NCBI RefSeq assembly: GCF_012932425.1 | Contig: NZ_JAAIII010000003.1 | Coordinates: 186,001-250,000, forward strand | Direction: 5' to 3' | DNA: 64,000 nt | Origin: Bifidobacterium oedipodis | GTDB lineage: Bacteria; Actinomycetota; Actinomycetes; Actinomycetales; Bifidobacteriaceae | Program-made: the position numbers and the translations under genes | Part shown: positions 10,291 to 22,872 of the stretch, in pieces | Numbering within the stretch: the stretch's first letter is position 1 | How the letters are laid out: the number at the start of each line of letters is the position of its first letter | The notes under the pieces: model-generated | What the model was told of the DNA's origin: nothing | Database searches by the model: none | Seen by the model: only the letters and a program-made list of their open reading frames with translations

Positions 10291-10388
10291 TTTCGCTTCA
10301 GCGAGCAACCATCTTGCAATAAGGCTCATCATTGGCAGCCCTGTGATGAGCAGTAATAGCAGTACTACCAGCAGTAAGGAGAGCGCCA

Positions 10389-11639
10389 ATGACCACACGG
10401 ATCATCGCCAGCATGGATACCGGTGTTGATGACGCGTTGGCATTGGCGTATCTGCTTGCCGCCCAGCAGTCGGGCGCATGCGAATTGCTCGGCGTGCTGG
10501 CCTCTTACGGCAACGTGGACGCCAGCTGCGCCGAGCGCAACACTCGTTATGTGCTTGACCTGTTCGGACATCCCGAAATCCCGGTATTTCGCGGCGCCGA
10601 CCATCCCTCATGGGCTGATTCCTTTATTCCGGATGCTGGCTGCGCGCAGTTCCATGGTGTCGATGGGCTGGGGGGATTCGGTCCGACATCTCTCAGCACA
10701 ACAGTCTGCACGCCGGTAACAGCAGCTACGCAACCTGCTACGAAGACACCAGCAGCCGGTGGTATTGTGTCCATCGGCGGCTACACCGTGGACGACCCGC
10801 ATGCCAATCCGGCACGCCCTGCCCCTCAGCTGTTACAGCCTCCAGCACCACCCAGTTCAGACGTCAGACAACGTACTTCCATCATCGATGATGGAAGTGC
10901 ACACGTTGCCGCCGATACCCTCAGCAACACTGATACCAACTGTCCCAGCAACAACTTCAACGCCACCAACGACAGCGGCATCACCGCGATCATTGACGTA
11001 GTACGCCGTTGGGGCCATAACGTTACCGTATTGGCCACCGGCCCGCTCACCGATGTGGACGCGGCCATCCAGCAGGCACCAGATATTGCAGGCAATCTGC
11101 GACTGGTGATGATGGGCGGCAGCCTCACCCAGCCGGGCAACTGTTGGGATGCCGTGGCCGAAACCAATATCCTGCAAGACCCAGAAGCCGCCGATCGCGT
11201 GTTCCATTGCGGCGCAGACATCACCATGGTCGGGCTTGACGTCACGCACCAATGTCTCTTAGGCGATGCTGCCACACAGCATTGGCGCAATCAGGCCATA
11301 TCATCGCAGCATGCCAACAGGCTCCAATTCCTTGCTGATATTGCTGACTTTTCCATTGCGGCGAATCGCGCATCGGATGCGCAACTGTTCGCCGCCGGCA
11401 TGCCCATGCATGATCCGTTGGCTGCTGCGGTAGCACTTGATCCCACACTGGTCACCACCGTGGATCTGGCGCTCAGAGCCGAAACCCGCTCTGGTGATTT
11501 CACCGGTGTACGCGGCCGTACCACCGGCGATCCAGTCGGACTGATTAACCCTGCACTCCCCCGCGTTCATGTGGCGTTACAGGTTGATTCCGAACGGTTC
11601 CTTACAACAATCACCAATCAGCTGACGACCTTAGGCTGA
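10389..11639 (+). CDS. Inosine/uridine-preferring nucleoside hydrolase family protein with insertion
   Basis: N-ribohydrolase of the IU-NH fold, expected to release a base from a ribonucleoside. The N-terminus reads IIASMDTGVDDALALAYLL; compared with the family DxDxGxDD motif, Asp10, Asp14 and Asp15 are kept but the first Asp is Ser8. GVDGLGG and the late Ca-ligand motif MHDPLAAAVALDP are present. At 416 aa it exceeds the usual 310-330: a low-complexity Thr/Pro/Ala-rich insertion occupies roughly residues 100-200 (TPVTAATQPATKTP... and QLLQPPAPPSSD). RBS AAGGAGAG precedes ATG 10389. Context suggests salvage, possibly of thiamine-type or pyrimidine nucleosides (inference). Confidence 0.8.
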   Translation: MTTRIIASMDTGVDDALALAYLLAAQQSGACELLGVLASYGNVDASCAERNTRYVLDLFGHPEIPVFRGADHPSWADSFIPDAGCAQFHGVDGLGGFGPTSLSTTVCTPVTAATQPATKTPAAGGIVSIGGYTVDDPHANPARPAPQLLQPPAPPSSDVRQRTSIIDDGSAHVAADTLSNTDTNCPSNNFNATNDSGITAIIDVVRRWGHNVTVLATGPLTDVDAAIQQAPDIAGNLRLVMMGGSLTQPGNCWDAVAETNILQDPEAADRVFHCGADITMVGLDVTHQCLLGDAATQHWRNQAISSQHANRLQFLADIADFSIAANRASDAQLFAAGMPMHDPLAAAVALDPTLVTTVDLALRAETRSGDFTGVRGRTTGDPVGLINPALPRVHVALQVDSERFLTTITNQLTTLG

Positions 11640-11672
11640 CGCACGCACAGTACCATTGATGCACTGTACAAC

Positions 11673-12572
11673 TCACATCGCAGTGGCATGAATGTTGTCA
11701 AGCGTAGACACCAAGCCAGCCAGCAAATCGTATTCGTCGGCTGCATTGCTTAATATCGCGAGCACGTAATCGCCGGAACTAGATTGCACAATGGCACCAT
11801 CATCCAACGCATACAAGCCACCCTGCCCACTGATATATCCGGCCTTGGAATGGACGGTGGCAGTGCTGCCCAACGCCTGATAAGTGACGGATCCAATCGA
11901 ACCAATCATCTCATCAGCCAGCCACTGCCGGGCTTCAGGCGTAGCAGTGCTGGTATCGCCATGCTCACCCAAAAACAGGTAGCCGTACCCTTCCACCCAC
12001 AGACGGGCCAAATCCTCAGCGGTGTAGTTCAGATAGATATCCTGCGTCACATCAGTGGTGACGCCAGCCTGCTTGGCCCACCAAGCAAATGCGTCGTCGC
12101 CATACGCGGTGCGCAGCTGCAGATAAGCATCATTATCAGATACCGTAAGAATCTGATTGATTAACGTGTTGTCCCATTGCGATTGCACGTCGGCTGCTGC
12201 GCTGACAGCATCCAAATCAATGGTGCCACTGGCAGCCAGCGACATGATATACGGCGCTTTCACGCTAGAAGCCGAGTACAGCACAGCATCGGCGTTGGAG
12301 GCTAGTACATTGCCGGACGCCATATCCACCAGCACGAAGCCTGCCGTATATCCGTATGATTCAATCAGACTTAATTCCTGATCCAGTGCCTGTGCTGATT
12401 GGTCGTCCAGATTGAACCCATAGGTGGCAATACGCGCGGAACCATCAACAGCACTGATGCTATGCAAGGCGTTTGTAGTGAGCGCGACCGGCTGTGGTGT
12501 GGTTTGCCGCGTTAGGTCGACGGGAGCATGCTCTGCTATGGCAGTAGCTACGTCAGACTCAGAGTCTGCCAT
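11673..12572 (-). CDS. Beta-lactamase-fold serine hydrolase (frame lacks its membrane anchor)
   Basis: Catalytic domain of a class-A beta-lactamase-like serine hydrolase, 299 aa from ATG 12572. The active-site motifs are in order: SxxK as SSVK (Ser102, Lys105), SDN within TVSDNDAYL, and KAG in VHSKAGYIS where KTG is usual. Residues 70-90 (YGYTAGFVLVDMASGNVLAS) are the typical first beta strands. No signal sequence exists in this frame, yet an excellent transmembrane anchor with its own RBS is encoded just upstream in another frame (12559-12705), so the intact gene probably spans 11673-12705 and carries a one-base frameshift. Natural role may be peptidoglycan-related or antibiotic hydrolysis; unknown. 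Convergent with the nucleoside hydrolase. Confidence 0.75.
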   Translation of the reverse strand: MADSESDVATAIAEHAPVDLTRQTTPQPVALTTNALHSISAVDGSARIATYGFNLDDQSAQALDQELSLIESYGYTAGFVLVDMASGNVLASNADAVLYSASSVKAPYIMSLAASGTIDLDAVSAAADVQSQWDNTLINQILTVSDNDAYLQLRTAYGDDAFAWWAKQAGVTTDVTQDIYLNYTAEDLARLWVEGYGYLFLGEHGDTSTATPEARQWLADEMIGSIGSVTYQALGSTATVHSKAGYISGQGGLYALDDGAIVQSSSGDYVLAILSNAADEYDLLAGLVSTLDNIHATAM

Positions 12573-12705
12573 AACTATCATCTCTATGCACGGTATATCG
12601 AATTGACGCAATAGCCAATACCAGCGCGACAACTGCCACAAGCGCAATTATGCGCACATAACGATAAGACCACACCCGATGGGGATAAAACGCAGCATGA
12701 TGCAT
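12559..12705 (-). pseudogene. Detached N-terminal membrane anchor of the serine hydrolase
   Basis: A 48-codon reading frame starting at ATG 12705 with GAGGAAACC before it. It encodes a basic N-terminus and one strong hydrophobic helix (IIALVAVVALVLAIASI) and runs into TGA at 12559-12561. The catalytic domain continues in the neighbouring frame from about 12572, so a +1 frame change near 12560-12575 would restore a type II anchored enzyme. Too short to be an ordinary gene alone. Confidence 0.65.
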
Positions 12706-12739
12706 GGTTTCCTCGTGCATTTTATTAACGAACACAACA

Positions 12740-12770
12740 AATGACGAGTGTAGCCTCGACTCCTGTCATT
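12740..12770 (-). terminator. Possible terminator after gmk
   Basis: Interrupted stem AATGAC/GTCATT (12740-12745, 12765-12770) with inner CGAG/CTCG, followed on the minus strand by TTGTTGTG. It lies ~60 bp past the gmk stop. Weak but positioned sensibly. Confidence 0.35.
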
Positions 12771-12830
12771 GCTTGGCCATTGTCCACACCATGATTCTGC
12801 ATGTCTGCTGACAGCAGCCCGAACAAGTGA

Positions 12831-13436
12831 TTATGCGTCGATGCCGTATTCTTTGGCAATAACCTGCCACAAATCCTGGGCCGCCTGTTCAACGGTGGTG
12901 TTGACGATAGTCACATCGAATTCGTTTTCAGCAGCAAGCTCCACCTTGGCGGTTTCGAGCCTGCGCTCTTGCTGCTCTGGGGTTTCGGTGCCACGGCCGA
13001 TCAGACGGCGCTTGAGCTCCTCGAAGCTAGGCGGCGCGATAAACACATAGACCACGTCAAGGCCCAGTTCGCTGGCACGTTCCTTAACACGACGTGCACC
13101 TTGCAAATCAATTTCCAGAATGGTGGGCACGCCGGCAGCCAGATGCTCTTCTACCGGCTTGATCAGGGTGCCGTAGTGTGCCATGCCATGTACCACGGCG
13201 GTTTCCAGGAACTCGCCGGCAGCTTGGCGGCGCAGGAACTCGTCTTCGGACAAGAACCAATAGGTTTCGCCATTGATTTCACCGGGGCGCGGCTGGCGGG
13301 TGGTAGCTGAAACCGACACCCACACTTCAGGATGCTTGGCACGCAGTGCGGCTTCGACGGTGCCTTTGCCCACGGCGGTGGGACCTGTCAGCACAATCAG
13401 ACGGTTTTTTGCGATATGGCTAGCGTTATCAGTCAT
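12831..13436 (-). CDS. gmk: Guanylate kinase
   Basis: Phosphorylates GMP to GDP in the cytosol. P-loop variant [18 protein letters not shown] at residues ~15-30, GMP-binding [20 protein letters not shown], and [14 protein letters not shown] in the core; about 201 aa, normal for the family (the usual P-loop Ser is replaced by Ala: GPTAVGKG). The start is ATG 13436, inside the last codons of pyrF (8-nt overlap), which indicates translational coupling; an in-frame upstream codon at 13463 would lie deep in pyrF. It is the last gene of the carA-carB-pyrF-gmk run. Confidence 0.93.
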   Translation of the reverse strand: MTDNASHIAKNRLIVLTGPTAVGKGTVEAALRAKHPEVWVSVSATTRQPRPGEINGETYWFLSEDEFLRRQAAGEFLETAVVHGMAHYGTLIKPVEEHLAAGVPTILEIDLQGARRVKERASELGLDVVYVFIAPPSFEELKRRLIGRGTETPEQQERRLETAKVELAAENEFDVTIVNTTVEQAAQDLWQVIAKEYGIDA

Positions 13437-14351
13437 TAGTAGGAATGCTTTCGGAAGTGGCATCCATCAGAGCCTGACGCACATCAAGCGCAATGGATTC
13501 GGTGGCCTGGCTCAGTGCGGAAATATCCGGGCCGTGGGAGGCAATGAATCGCGACACCGTGACCAGCACATTGCCTCGGGTGCCCTTGAATACGGTTTTC
13601 AGATCCTTGGCTTCCGCGCCCTGCCAGCCGTAGCCCGGGGACAGAATCGGACCGGTGAATTGCGACAGGTTCATACCTGAATCGTTCATCCACTGGCCGA
13701 TGGTCGCGCCGATAATCAGCCCCACAGATCCCATGCCTTCAATGCCGATATTATGCTTCTGCGCGGTGGAAGCGATGCCGTAGGCTACAGTGCGCCCCTT
13801 GTATTCGCCGTGCTGGCGGATGGCAGTCTGCAGGCTCAATCCTTCAGGGTTGGAAGTCAGGGAAGCCACGAATACGCCGCGCCCGTTGGCCAGCGCATCG
13901 TCAATCAGATTGTTCAGCGAACGCGCGCCATAATACGGCAGCAGCGTGATCGCATCGGCCAGCAGTGGCGCGCCTGGTTTGAAGTAGGCGTCTGCAATGG
14001 CCGAAATAGTGGTGGACAGTCCGCCGTGCAGACAATCCACGATGGTGATAATGCCCATTTGACGGGCAGCGTAGAGCACTCGTTCGAGCGCTTCGAATCC
14101 TTTGGATCCGTAGCGCTCGAACATCGGTGCCTGGAACTTCACCGCTGCCGCACGGCCATTGGCGGCCTGCAGCATGCACATGGCGAAGAGCTCGGCACCT
14201 TCGGCATCCACGTTATAGCCCCAGTCAGTGAGAAGCTTGCGATGCGGGTCGATACCAATACACAAAGGTCCATATTTGGCCATCGAATTGCTTAAACGCA
14301 ATCCGAAATCCGACCGCTGGGCTTGCAATTCCTCACTGCTGGGTGTGCTCA

Positions 14352-14352
<1 letters not shown>
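13429..14352 (-). CDS. pyrF: Orotidine 5'-phosphate decarboxylase family protein (type 2 PyrF), divergent active site
   Basis: 307-aa protein of the bacterial type 2 OMP decarboxylase group, the last step of UMP synthesis. Typical landmarks are kept: CIGIDPH (first strand Asp), [14 protein letters not shown] (substrate Lys), [16 protein letters not shown] and the phosphate-gripper [11 protein letters not shown]. The signature DxKxxDIxxT, however, reads [10 protein letters not shown] at residues 106-115: the catalytic Lys and second Asp are Leu108 and Gly111. I checked this on the nucleotide sequence. The ATG at 14352 overlaps the carB stop by one base, and gmk overlaps its end, so it is translated within the pyrimidine operon. 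Family assignment is firm; activity is open. Confidence 0.85.
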
Positions 14353-17735
<3,383 letters not shown>

Positions 17736-17738
17736 CTC

Positions 17739-18953
17739 TTACTTACCTTCCTTGCCAGTGCGGGGATTGTTCTTCATAAGTTCGCAGAAACGGTCGAACA
17801 GATAGGCGGCGTCGTGCGGGCCTGCGGCGGCCTCCGGGTGGTACTGCACGGAGAACGCGGGGATGTCCATGCACTGCAGGCCTTCGACCACATCATCGTT
17901 CAGATCGATGTGGCTGACGAACACCTTGCCGTACTTGCCGTTGTCGTAGGGTGCCTCAACAGTCTCGCCGATCGGGGCATCCACTGCGAAGCCGTGGTTG
18001 TGGGCGGTGACCTCCACCTTGCCGGTGGTCAGATCCTTGACGGGCTGGTTAATGCCGCGGTGGCCGAACTTCAGCTTGTAGGTGCCGAAGCCAAGTGCGC
18101 GTCCGAAAATCTGGTTGCCGAAGCAGATGCCGAAATACGGATAGCCGGCGTCCAGCACCTGGCGCAGCAGATCGACGATCTGGTCGGCCTCACCCGGGTC
18201 GCCCGGGCCGTTGGAGAAGAAAACGCCGTCCGGGTTAAGATCCTGAATCTCCTGGAAGGTGACGGTGGAGGGAACCACATGCACGCGGCAGCCGCGTTCG
18301 GCCATACGATGCGGAGTCATGCCCTTGATGCCAAGATCCACGGCAGCCACGGTGTACAGCGGCTCCTTGCCCTCAAATTCGCCGCACGGCTCGATGGTGT
18401 AGGTCTCCTTGGTGGACACCTCGTCGTACAGGCTCAGGCCCGCCATCTGCGGGGTGCTCTTGACCACGTCCATCAGCTGGTCGATGGTTTTCAGAGCGCC
18501 GGTTGCGGCATCGACCAGTGCATCGCCGGAGAAGATACCGGCGCGCATCACGCCGGCGGAGCGCAGGTGACGCACCAGCTTACGCGTATCGATATGGCTC
18601 AGGCCGACGATCTCGTTTTTCTTCAGATCATCGTCCAAGCTGCCCTCGGCACGCCAGTTGCTGACGTTCGGGCTGGGGTCGCGCACAATATAGCCGGCAA
18701 CCCAAATGCGCGAGGATTCGGGATCCTCGCTGTTGACGCCCGTATCACCGATGTGCGGGAACGTCTGCACCACAATCTGACGGTCGTAGCTCGGATCGGT
18801 GAGCGTCTCCTGGTACCCGGTCATTGCGGTGGCAAATACGATCTCACCGGTCGTCTCGCCAAGGGCACCGTAGGGCTCCCCTACATATACCTGTCCGTCT
18901 TCCAGAACGAGAACGGCATCGTCCCGGTCATACTGCGGAATTGTCTGGCTCAC
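17739..18953 (-). CDS. carA: Carbamoyl-phosphate synthase small (glutaminase) subunit
   Basis: Class I glutamine amidotransferase subunit that feeds ammonia to CarB. The N-terminal CPSase domain has [41 protein letters not shown]. The triad region reads [16 protein letters not shown] (nucleophile Cys) with later [14 protein letters not shown]. Length ~404 aa. A GTG at 18953 is preferred over TTG 18956 because AAGGGG is spaced 5 nt from it. It heads the carA-carB-pyrF-gmk run; transcription probably begins in the 90 bp between it and the nusB terminator. Confidence 0.95.
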   Translation of the reverse strand: MSQTIPQYDRDDAVLVLEDGQVYVGEPYGALGETTGEIVFATAMTGYQETLTDPSYDRQIVVQTFPHIGDTGVNSEDPESSRIWVAGYIVRDPSPNVSNWRAEGSLDDDLKKNEIVGLSHIDTRKLVRHLRSAGVMRAGIFSGDALVDAATGALKTIDQLMDVVKSTPQMAGLSLYDEVSTKETYTIEPCGEFEGKEPLYTVAAVDLGIKGMTPHRMAERGCRVHVVPSTVTFQEIQDLNPDGVFFSNGPGDPGEADQIVDLLRQVLDAGYPYFGICFGNQIFGRALGFGTYKLKFGHRGINQPVKDLTTGKVEVTAHNHGFAVDAPIGETVEAPYDNGKYGKVFVSHIDLNDDVVEGLQCMDIPAFSVQYHPEAAAGPHDAAYLFDRFCELMKNNPRTGKEGK

Positions 18954-19043
18954 CAAAACCCCTTAATTCTCGTGAAGGTATTCCTTTGTAAAGGTTAACA
19001 TTGCGGGCCCGTCCGCATCAGGTGGCGCGTTGCGGTTCGACCC

Positions 19044-19072
19044 AAAAAAATGCCTCCCGAATGGGGAGGCAA
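19044..19072 (-). terminator. Intrinsic terminator after nusB
   Basis: On the minus strand GCCTCCCC-ATTC-GGGAGGC (19052-19070) is followed by seven T. It lies 10 bp past the nusB stop and upstream of carA, separating the two operons. Confidence 0.88.
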
Positions 19073-19081
19073 CAACAATGA

Positions 19082-19573
19082 CTATTCGTCCGCCGGCTCG
19101 GCAGCAGCGGTTGCGGGGACGGACGGCTCAACAGCGACAGGCTCAACTGGCTTCACGTCGTCGTCGATCGGCCGCTCCTTATCCACGCAAATAGCGGAGA
19201 GCAGCCCGTGGATGAACGCAGGGCTGTCATCATCGCACAGGGTTTTAGCCAACCCCAGTGCTTCGTCGATAGCGACTTTATCGGGAATCTCCTCATTGAA
19301 CAGGATTTCCCACGTGGCGATGCGCAGAATGTTACGATCCACCACGCCCATACGACGAACCTTCCAACCCGTGGAATGCTCGTTCAGGGCGGTGTCAATA
19401 TCGCGCCGATGCTCGGCCACGCCACGCACGATTTCGATGGCATAGTCGGGAAGCGGAGTCTGGGCACCCGGCTCAGCGATGCGCTCATCAAGCAGGGAAA
19501 GAATATCCTGTCCCTTTTCGTCAGCTTCATACAGGGTGTTCAACGCGCGCTTGCGGGCGGTGGATCGTGCCAT
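19082..19573 (-). CDS. nusB: Transcription antitermination factor NusB
   Basis: All-helical RNA-binding factor that pairs with NusE (S10) on boxA of rRNA transcripts. Begins MARSTARKRALNTLYEADEKG, with WKVRRMGVVDRNILRIATWEIL and EIPDKVAIDEALGLAKTLCDDDSPAFIHGLLSAI, the family core. The last ~30 residues are an acidic/Pro-Ala-rich tail (VEPVAVEPSVPATAAAEPADE) beyond the fold. It follows efp by 80 bp on the same strand. Confidence 0.95.
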   Translation of the reverse strand: MARSTARKRALNTLYEADEKGQDILSLLDERIAEPGAQTPLPDYAIEIVRGVAEHRRDIDTALNEHSTGWKVRRMGVVDRNILRIATWEILFNEEIPDKVAIDEALGLAKTLCDDDSPAFIHGLLSAICVDKERPIDDDVKPVEPVAVEPSVPATAAAEPADE

Positions 19574-19653
19574 TCGCTTACCTGTTCCTTTACGTCGCTA
19601 GTCGCTTACAATCCGTTAGTTACGTAGATTTCTACGCGTTTGGGCGGGAATAA

Positions 19654-20217
19654 TCAGTTCTCGCGGCCGGTGTAGGAACCGTCGGTGGTGTTGATCTTGA
19701 CGCGGTCGCCCTCGTTGATGAACAGCGGCACCTGAATCTCGGCACCGGTTTCCACGGTGGCGGGCTTGGTGCCGGCGTTGGAGCGGTTGCCCTGCAGACC
19801 CGGCTCAGTGTGGGTGATGGTCAGCACCACAGAGCCCGGCAGTTCGACGGACAGCGGGGTGCCATCGTGGAAGGACACGATGCAGTCGGTGCCTTCGAGC
19901 AGGTACTTGGCCTGATCGCCCACGAGGCTCTTGGGAACCATGATCTGGTCGTAGGTGGTCATGTCCATGAACACGAAGTTGTCGCCGTCCTCGTAGGAGT
20001 ACTGCAACGTGCGGTTGTCAACGGTTTCGAATTCCATCTTCATGCCGGCGTTGAAGGTCTTGTCGACGATCTTGCCCGAGAGCACGTTCTTGATGGTGGT
20101 ACGCACGAAGGCAGGGCCCTTGCCCGGCTTGACGTGCTGGAACTTGATCACGGTCCACAGCTGGCCGTCGAGGTTCAGTACGGATCCGTTCTTGATGTCA
20201 TTGGTAGTCTGTGCCAC
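19654..20217 (-). CDS. efp: Translation elongation factor P (PGKGP loop type)
   Basis: Relieves ribosome stalling at polyproline. 187 aa with the three beta-barrel domains expected. The tip loop reads [10 protein letters not shown], the palindromic PGKGP form described for actinobacterial EF-P that works with an unmodified lysine; consistent with that, no epmA-type or modification gene is in the neighbourhood. C-terminal signature [24 protein letters not shown]. Starts at ATG 20217 with AAGGTGA upstream; nusB follows. Confidence 0.96.
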   Translation of the reverse strand: MAQTTNDIKNGSVLNLDGQLWTVIKFQHVKPGKGPAFVRTTIKNVLSGKIVDKTFNAGMKMEFETVDNRTLQYSYEDGDNFVFMDMTTYDQIMVPKSLVGDQAKYLLEGTDCIVSFHDGTPLSVELPGSVVLTITHTEPGLQGNRSNAGTKPATVETGAEIQVPLFINEGDRVKINTTDGSYTGREN

Positions 20218-20291
20218 GGTAAGTCACCTTCATTATTCTGGCCCTTAAGGGCCGACCTGCAAAAAATGCCTTGCCAATTATGCCATATCCC

Positions 20292-20750
20292 CTAGAATTC
20301 ATCGTCTTCAGCCGGCCCATTCCCTGATTCGCCGATTGCAGACGCGGCATCACGCATCAAAACCGTCAGCAATTGCGATGCATTCAGGCAACGTGGACGT
20401 TCCAGACCCAGCGATAGAAAATCCTTATCCCCAGTGAAGATCACATCCACATCGTACGCAATTGCGGCATTCAGAATTGGCTGATCTGCATCATCTCGTA
20501 TTGCGATGACGATTTGCTTCACTGCAGGAATATGCTCATAGTGCAAACCTGCGAGGAAACGTTCAACCACATACCGTTGCGCAGGCGCCTTGTTTTCCAC
20601 AATCCTCATAAGTTCATCGATGCTCTGTTGACAGAGCACAATATCAAATTGCTCGATGACGGCTTCCAAAACTTTTGAGACGATACCTTCCGGAAAGAGT
20701 ATCGCCGAGAACAATACGTTGGTGTCGACGAGGATACGCATCGCACTCAC
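20292..20750 (-). CDS. PIN-domain toxin of a type II toxin-antitoxin pair
   Basis: Putative ribonuclease toxin (~149-152 aa). PIN acidic residues appear in MRILVDTNVLFSAIL, in QQSIDELMRIV and in IFTGDKDFLSL, the layout of the single-domain PIN toxin subfamily with an N-terminal DTN. The start is either GTG 20750 or ATG 20741; both overlap or abut the end of the upstream helix-turn-helix gene, so the two are translationally coupled. The C-terminus is acidic (GESGNGPAEDDEF). RNA target unknown. It sits between efp and the tuf gene, a common type of slot for accessory inserts. Confidence 0.8.
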   Translation of the reverse strand: MSAMRILVDTNVLFSAILFPEGIVSKVLEAVIEQFDIVLCQQSIDELMRIVENKAPAQRYVVERFLAGLHYEHIPAVKQIVIAIRDDADQPILNAAIAYDVDVIFTGDKDFLSLGLERPRCLNASQLLTVLMRDAASAIGESGNGPAEDDEF

Positions 20751-21316
20751 CGACGTTCGTGTCTTAGTTCATCAACCAAAGCCTGCACATCTTGTTCAGA
20801 TTGCACACCGATATTCTCCGCAACGCCGGCAAATGATTCTTGAACTTCGTGTAAGGCGTTAATGCTTCCAATCCGACTACGACGACACTCCGTTTGATAT
20901 CGCATAACATCTTCCAGCGCCACACGGCGATGATTCGATGGCCGAGTATAGGGAATCTCCCCTTTATCCAACAACCTGATCATCGTCTGTCTCGACACTC
21001 CTAACAGTTCCGCTGCTGCCGAAGTGCTCAGCATTCTACGCTCAGGCTTAATCGATACCGCATTCCCCGAATTCAAGATCTTTGTCACTGCGGCAAATGC
21101 CTCACGTACTTCTTCTCCAAGCCTTATCTCTTCGCCGTCTTCATCAACCAACCGTAATTTGCCGCGCAACAATTCAGTGGTGATACGTTCCAATTCACTT
21201 GTGTCATTCTGATCATCTCGAGGAATGATGACCTGAGCATCACCAGCCCCTGTTTCATAGAGACGATCATCCAACTCACTGGCATCCTGTGGCATAACAA
21301 TGGCGGGCATCGTCAT
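20747..21316 (-). CDS. Excisionase-type HTH antitoxin partner
   Basis: 189-aa DNA-binding protein with a winged helix of the excisionase/MerR-like class: STSAAAELLGVSRQTMIRLLDKGEIPYTRPSNHRRV, residues ~98-132. The N-terminal ~90 residues are acidic and unlike known domains to me; the C-terminal tail presumably wraps the PIN toxin. RBS GAAAGGAG is 6 nt before ATG 21316 (a second ATG is two codons in). It overlaps the PIN gene at its 3' end, toxin second, the usual antitoxin-first order. Three 9-bp tandem repeats upstream may be its operator. Confidence 0.75.
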   Translation of the reverse strand: MTMPAIVMPQDASELDDRLYETGAGDAQVIIPRDDQNDTSELERITTELLRGKLRLVDEDGEEIRLGEEVREAFAAVTKILNSGNAVSIKPERRMLSTSAAAELLGVSRQTMIRLLDKGEIPYTRPSNHRRVALEDVMRYQTECRRSRIGSINALHEVQESFAGVAENIGVQSEQDVQALVDELRHERR

Positions 21317-21361
21317 GGCCGTCTCCTTTCAGTTCAATCTAATAACCAGAATATCAGAAAA

Positions 21362-21388
21362 CGACCAAAACAGCCAAAACAACCAAAA
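21362..21388. repeat. Three tandem 9-bp repeats upstream of the antitoxin
   Basis: Units CGACCAAAA, CAGCCAAAA and CAACCAAAA follow each other without gap (minus strand TTTTGGYYG). They are 46 bp upstream of the antitoxin start and lie where an autoregulatory operator would be expected. Confidence 0.5.
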
Positions 21389-21424
21389 GTATCAAGCAAA
21401 TATCTGTCATAATACCAATTACGA

Positions 21425-21456
21425 CGAAACCCCAGCCCGGGTGGACTGGGGTTTCG
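21425..21456 (-). terminator. Terminator hairpin after tuf
   Basis: Perfect 11-bp stem CGAAACCCCAG (21425-21435) and CTGGGGTTTCG (21446-21456), 44 bp past the tuf stop. It is symmetrical, so it could also stop transcription from the other side. Confidence 0.75.
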
Positions 21457-21499
21457 TGAACGCTATGTTCTAGCGCGTGTCAGATCTTCACTGATGAAA

Positions 21500-22699
<1,200 letters not shown>

Positions 22700-22872
22700 G
22701 TGTTGTCCTCCTGGACGTCTCGTGAGTTCCCTCGTGCCCTATCGCACGAGGCACTCGCTCTATTCTACTGGGTTTCTGGGTTATGTGCCGCATAACGCGC
22801 CAGAACCCAGTCAGCAGTACACGATGTTACCGCTGACTGAAGACTGGCGCTAGTTTATGCTTGTGGCGCGTG

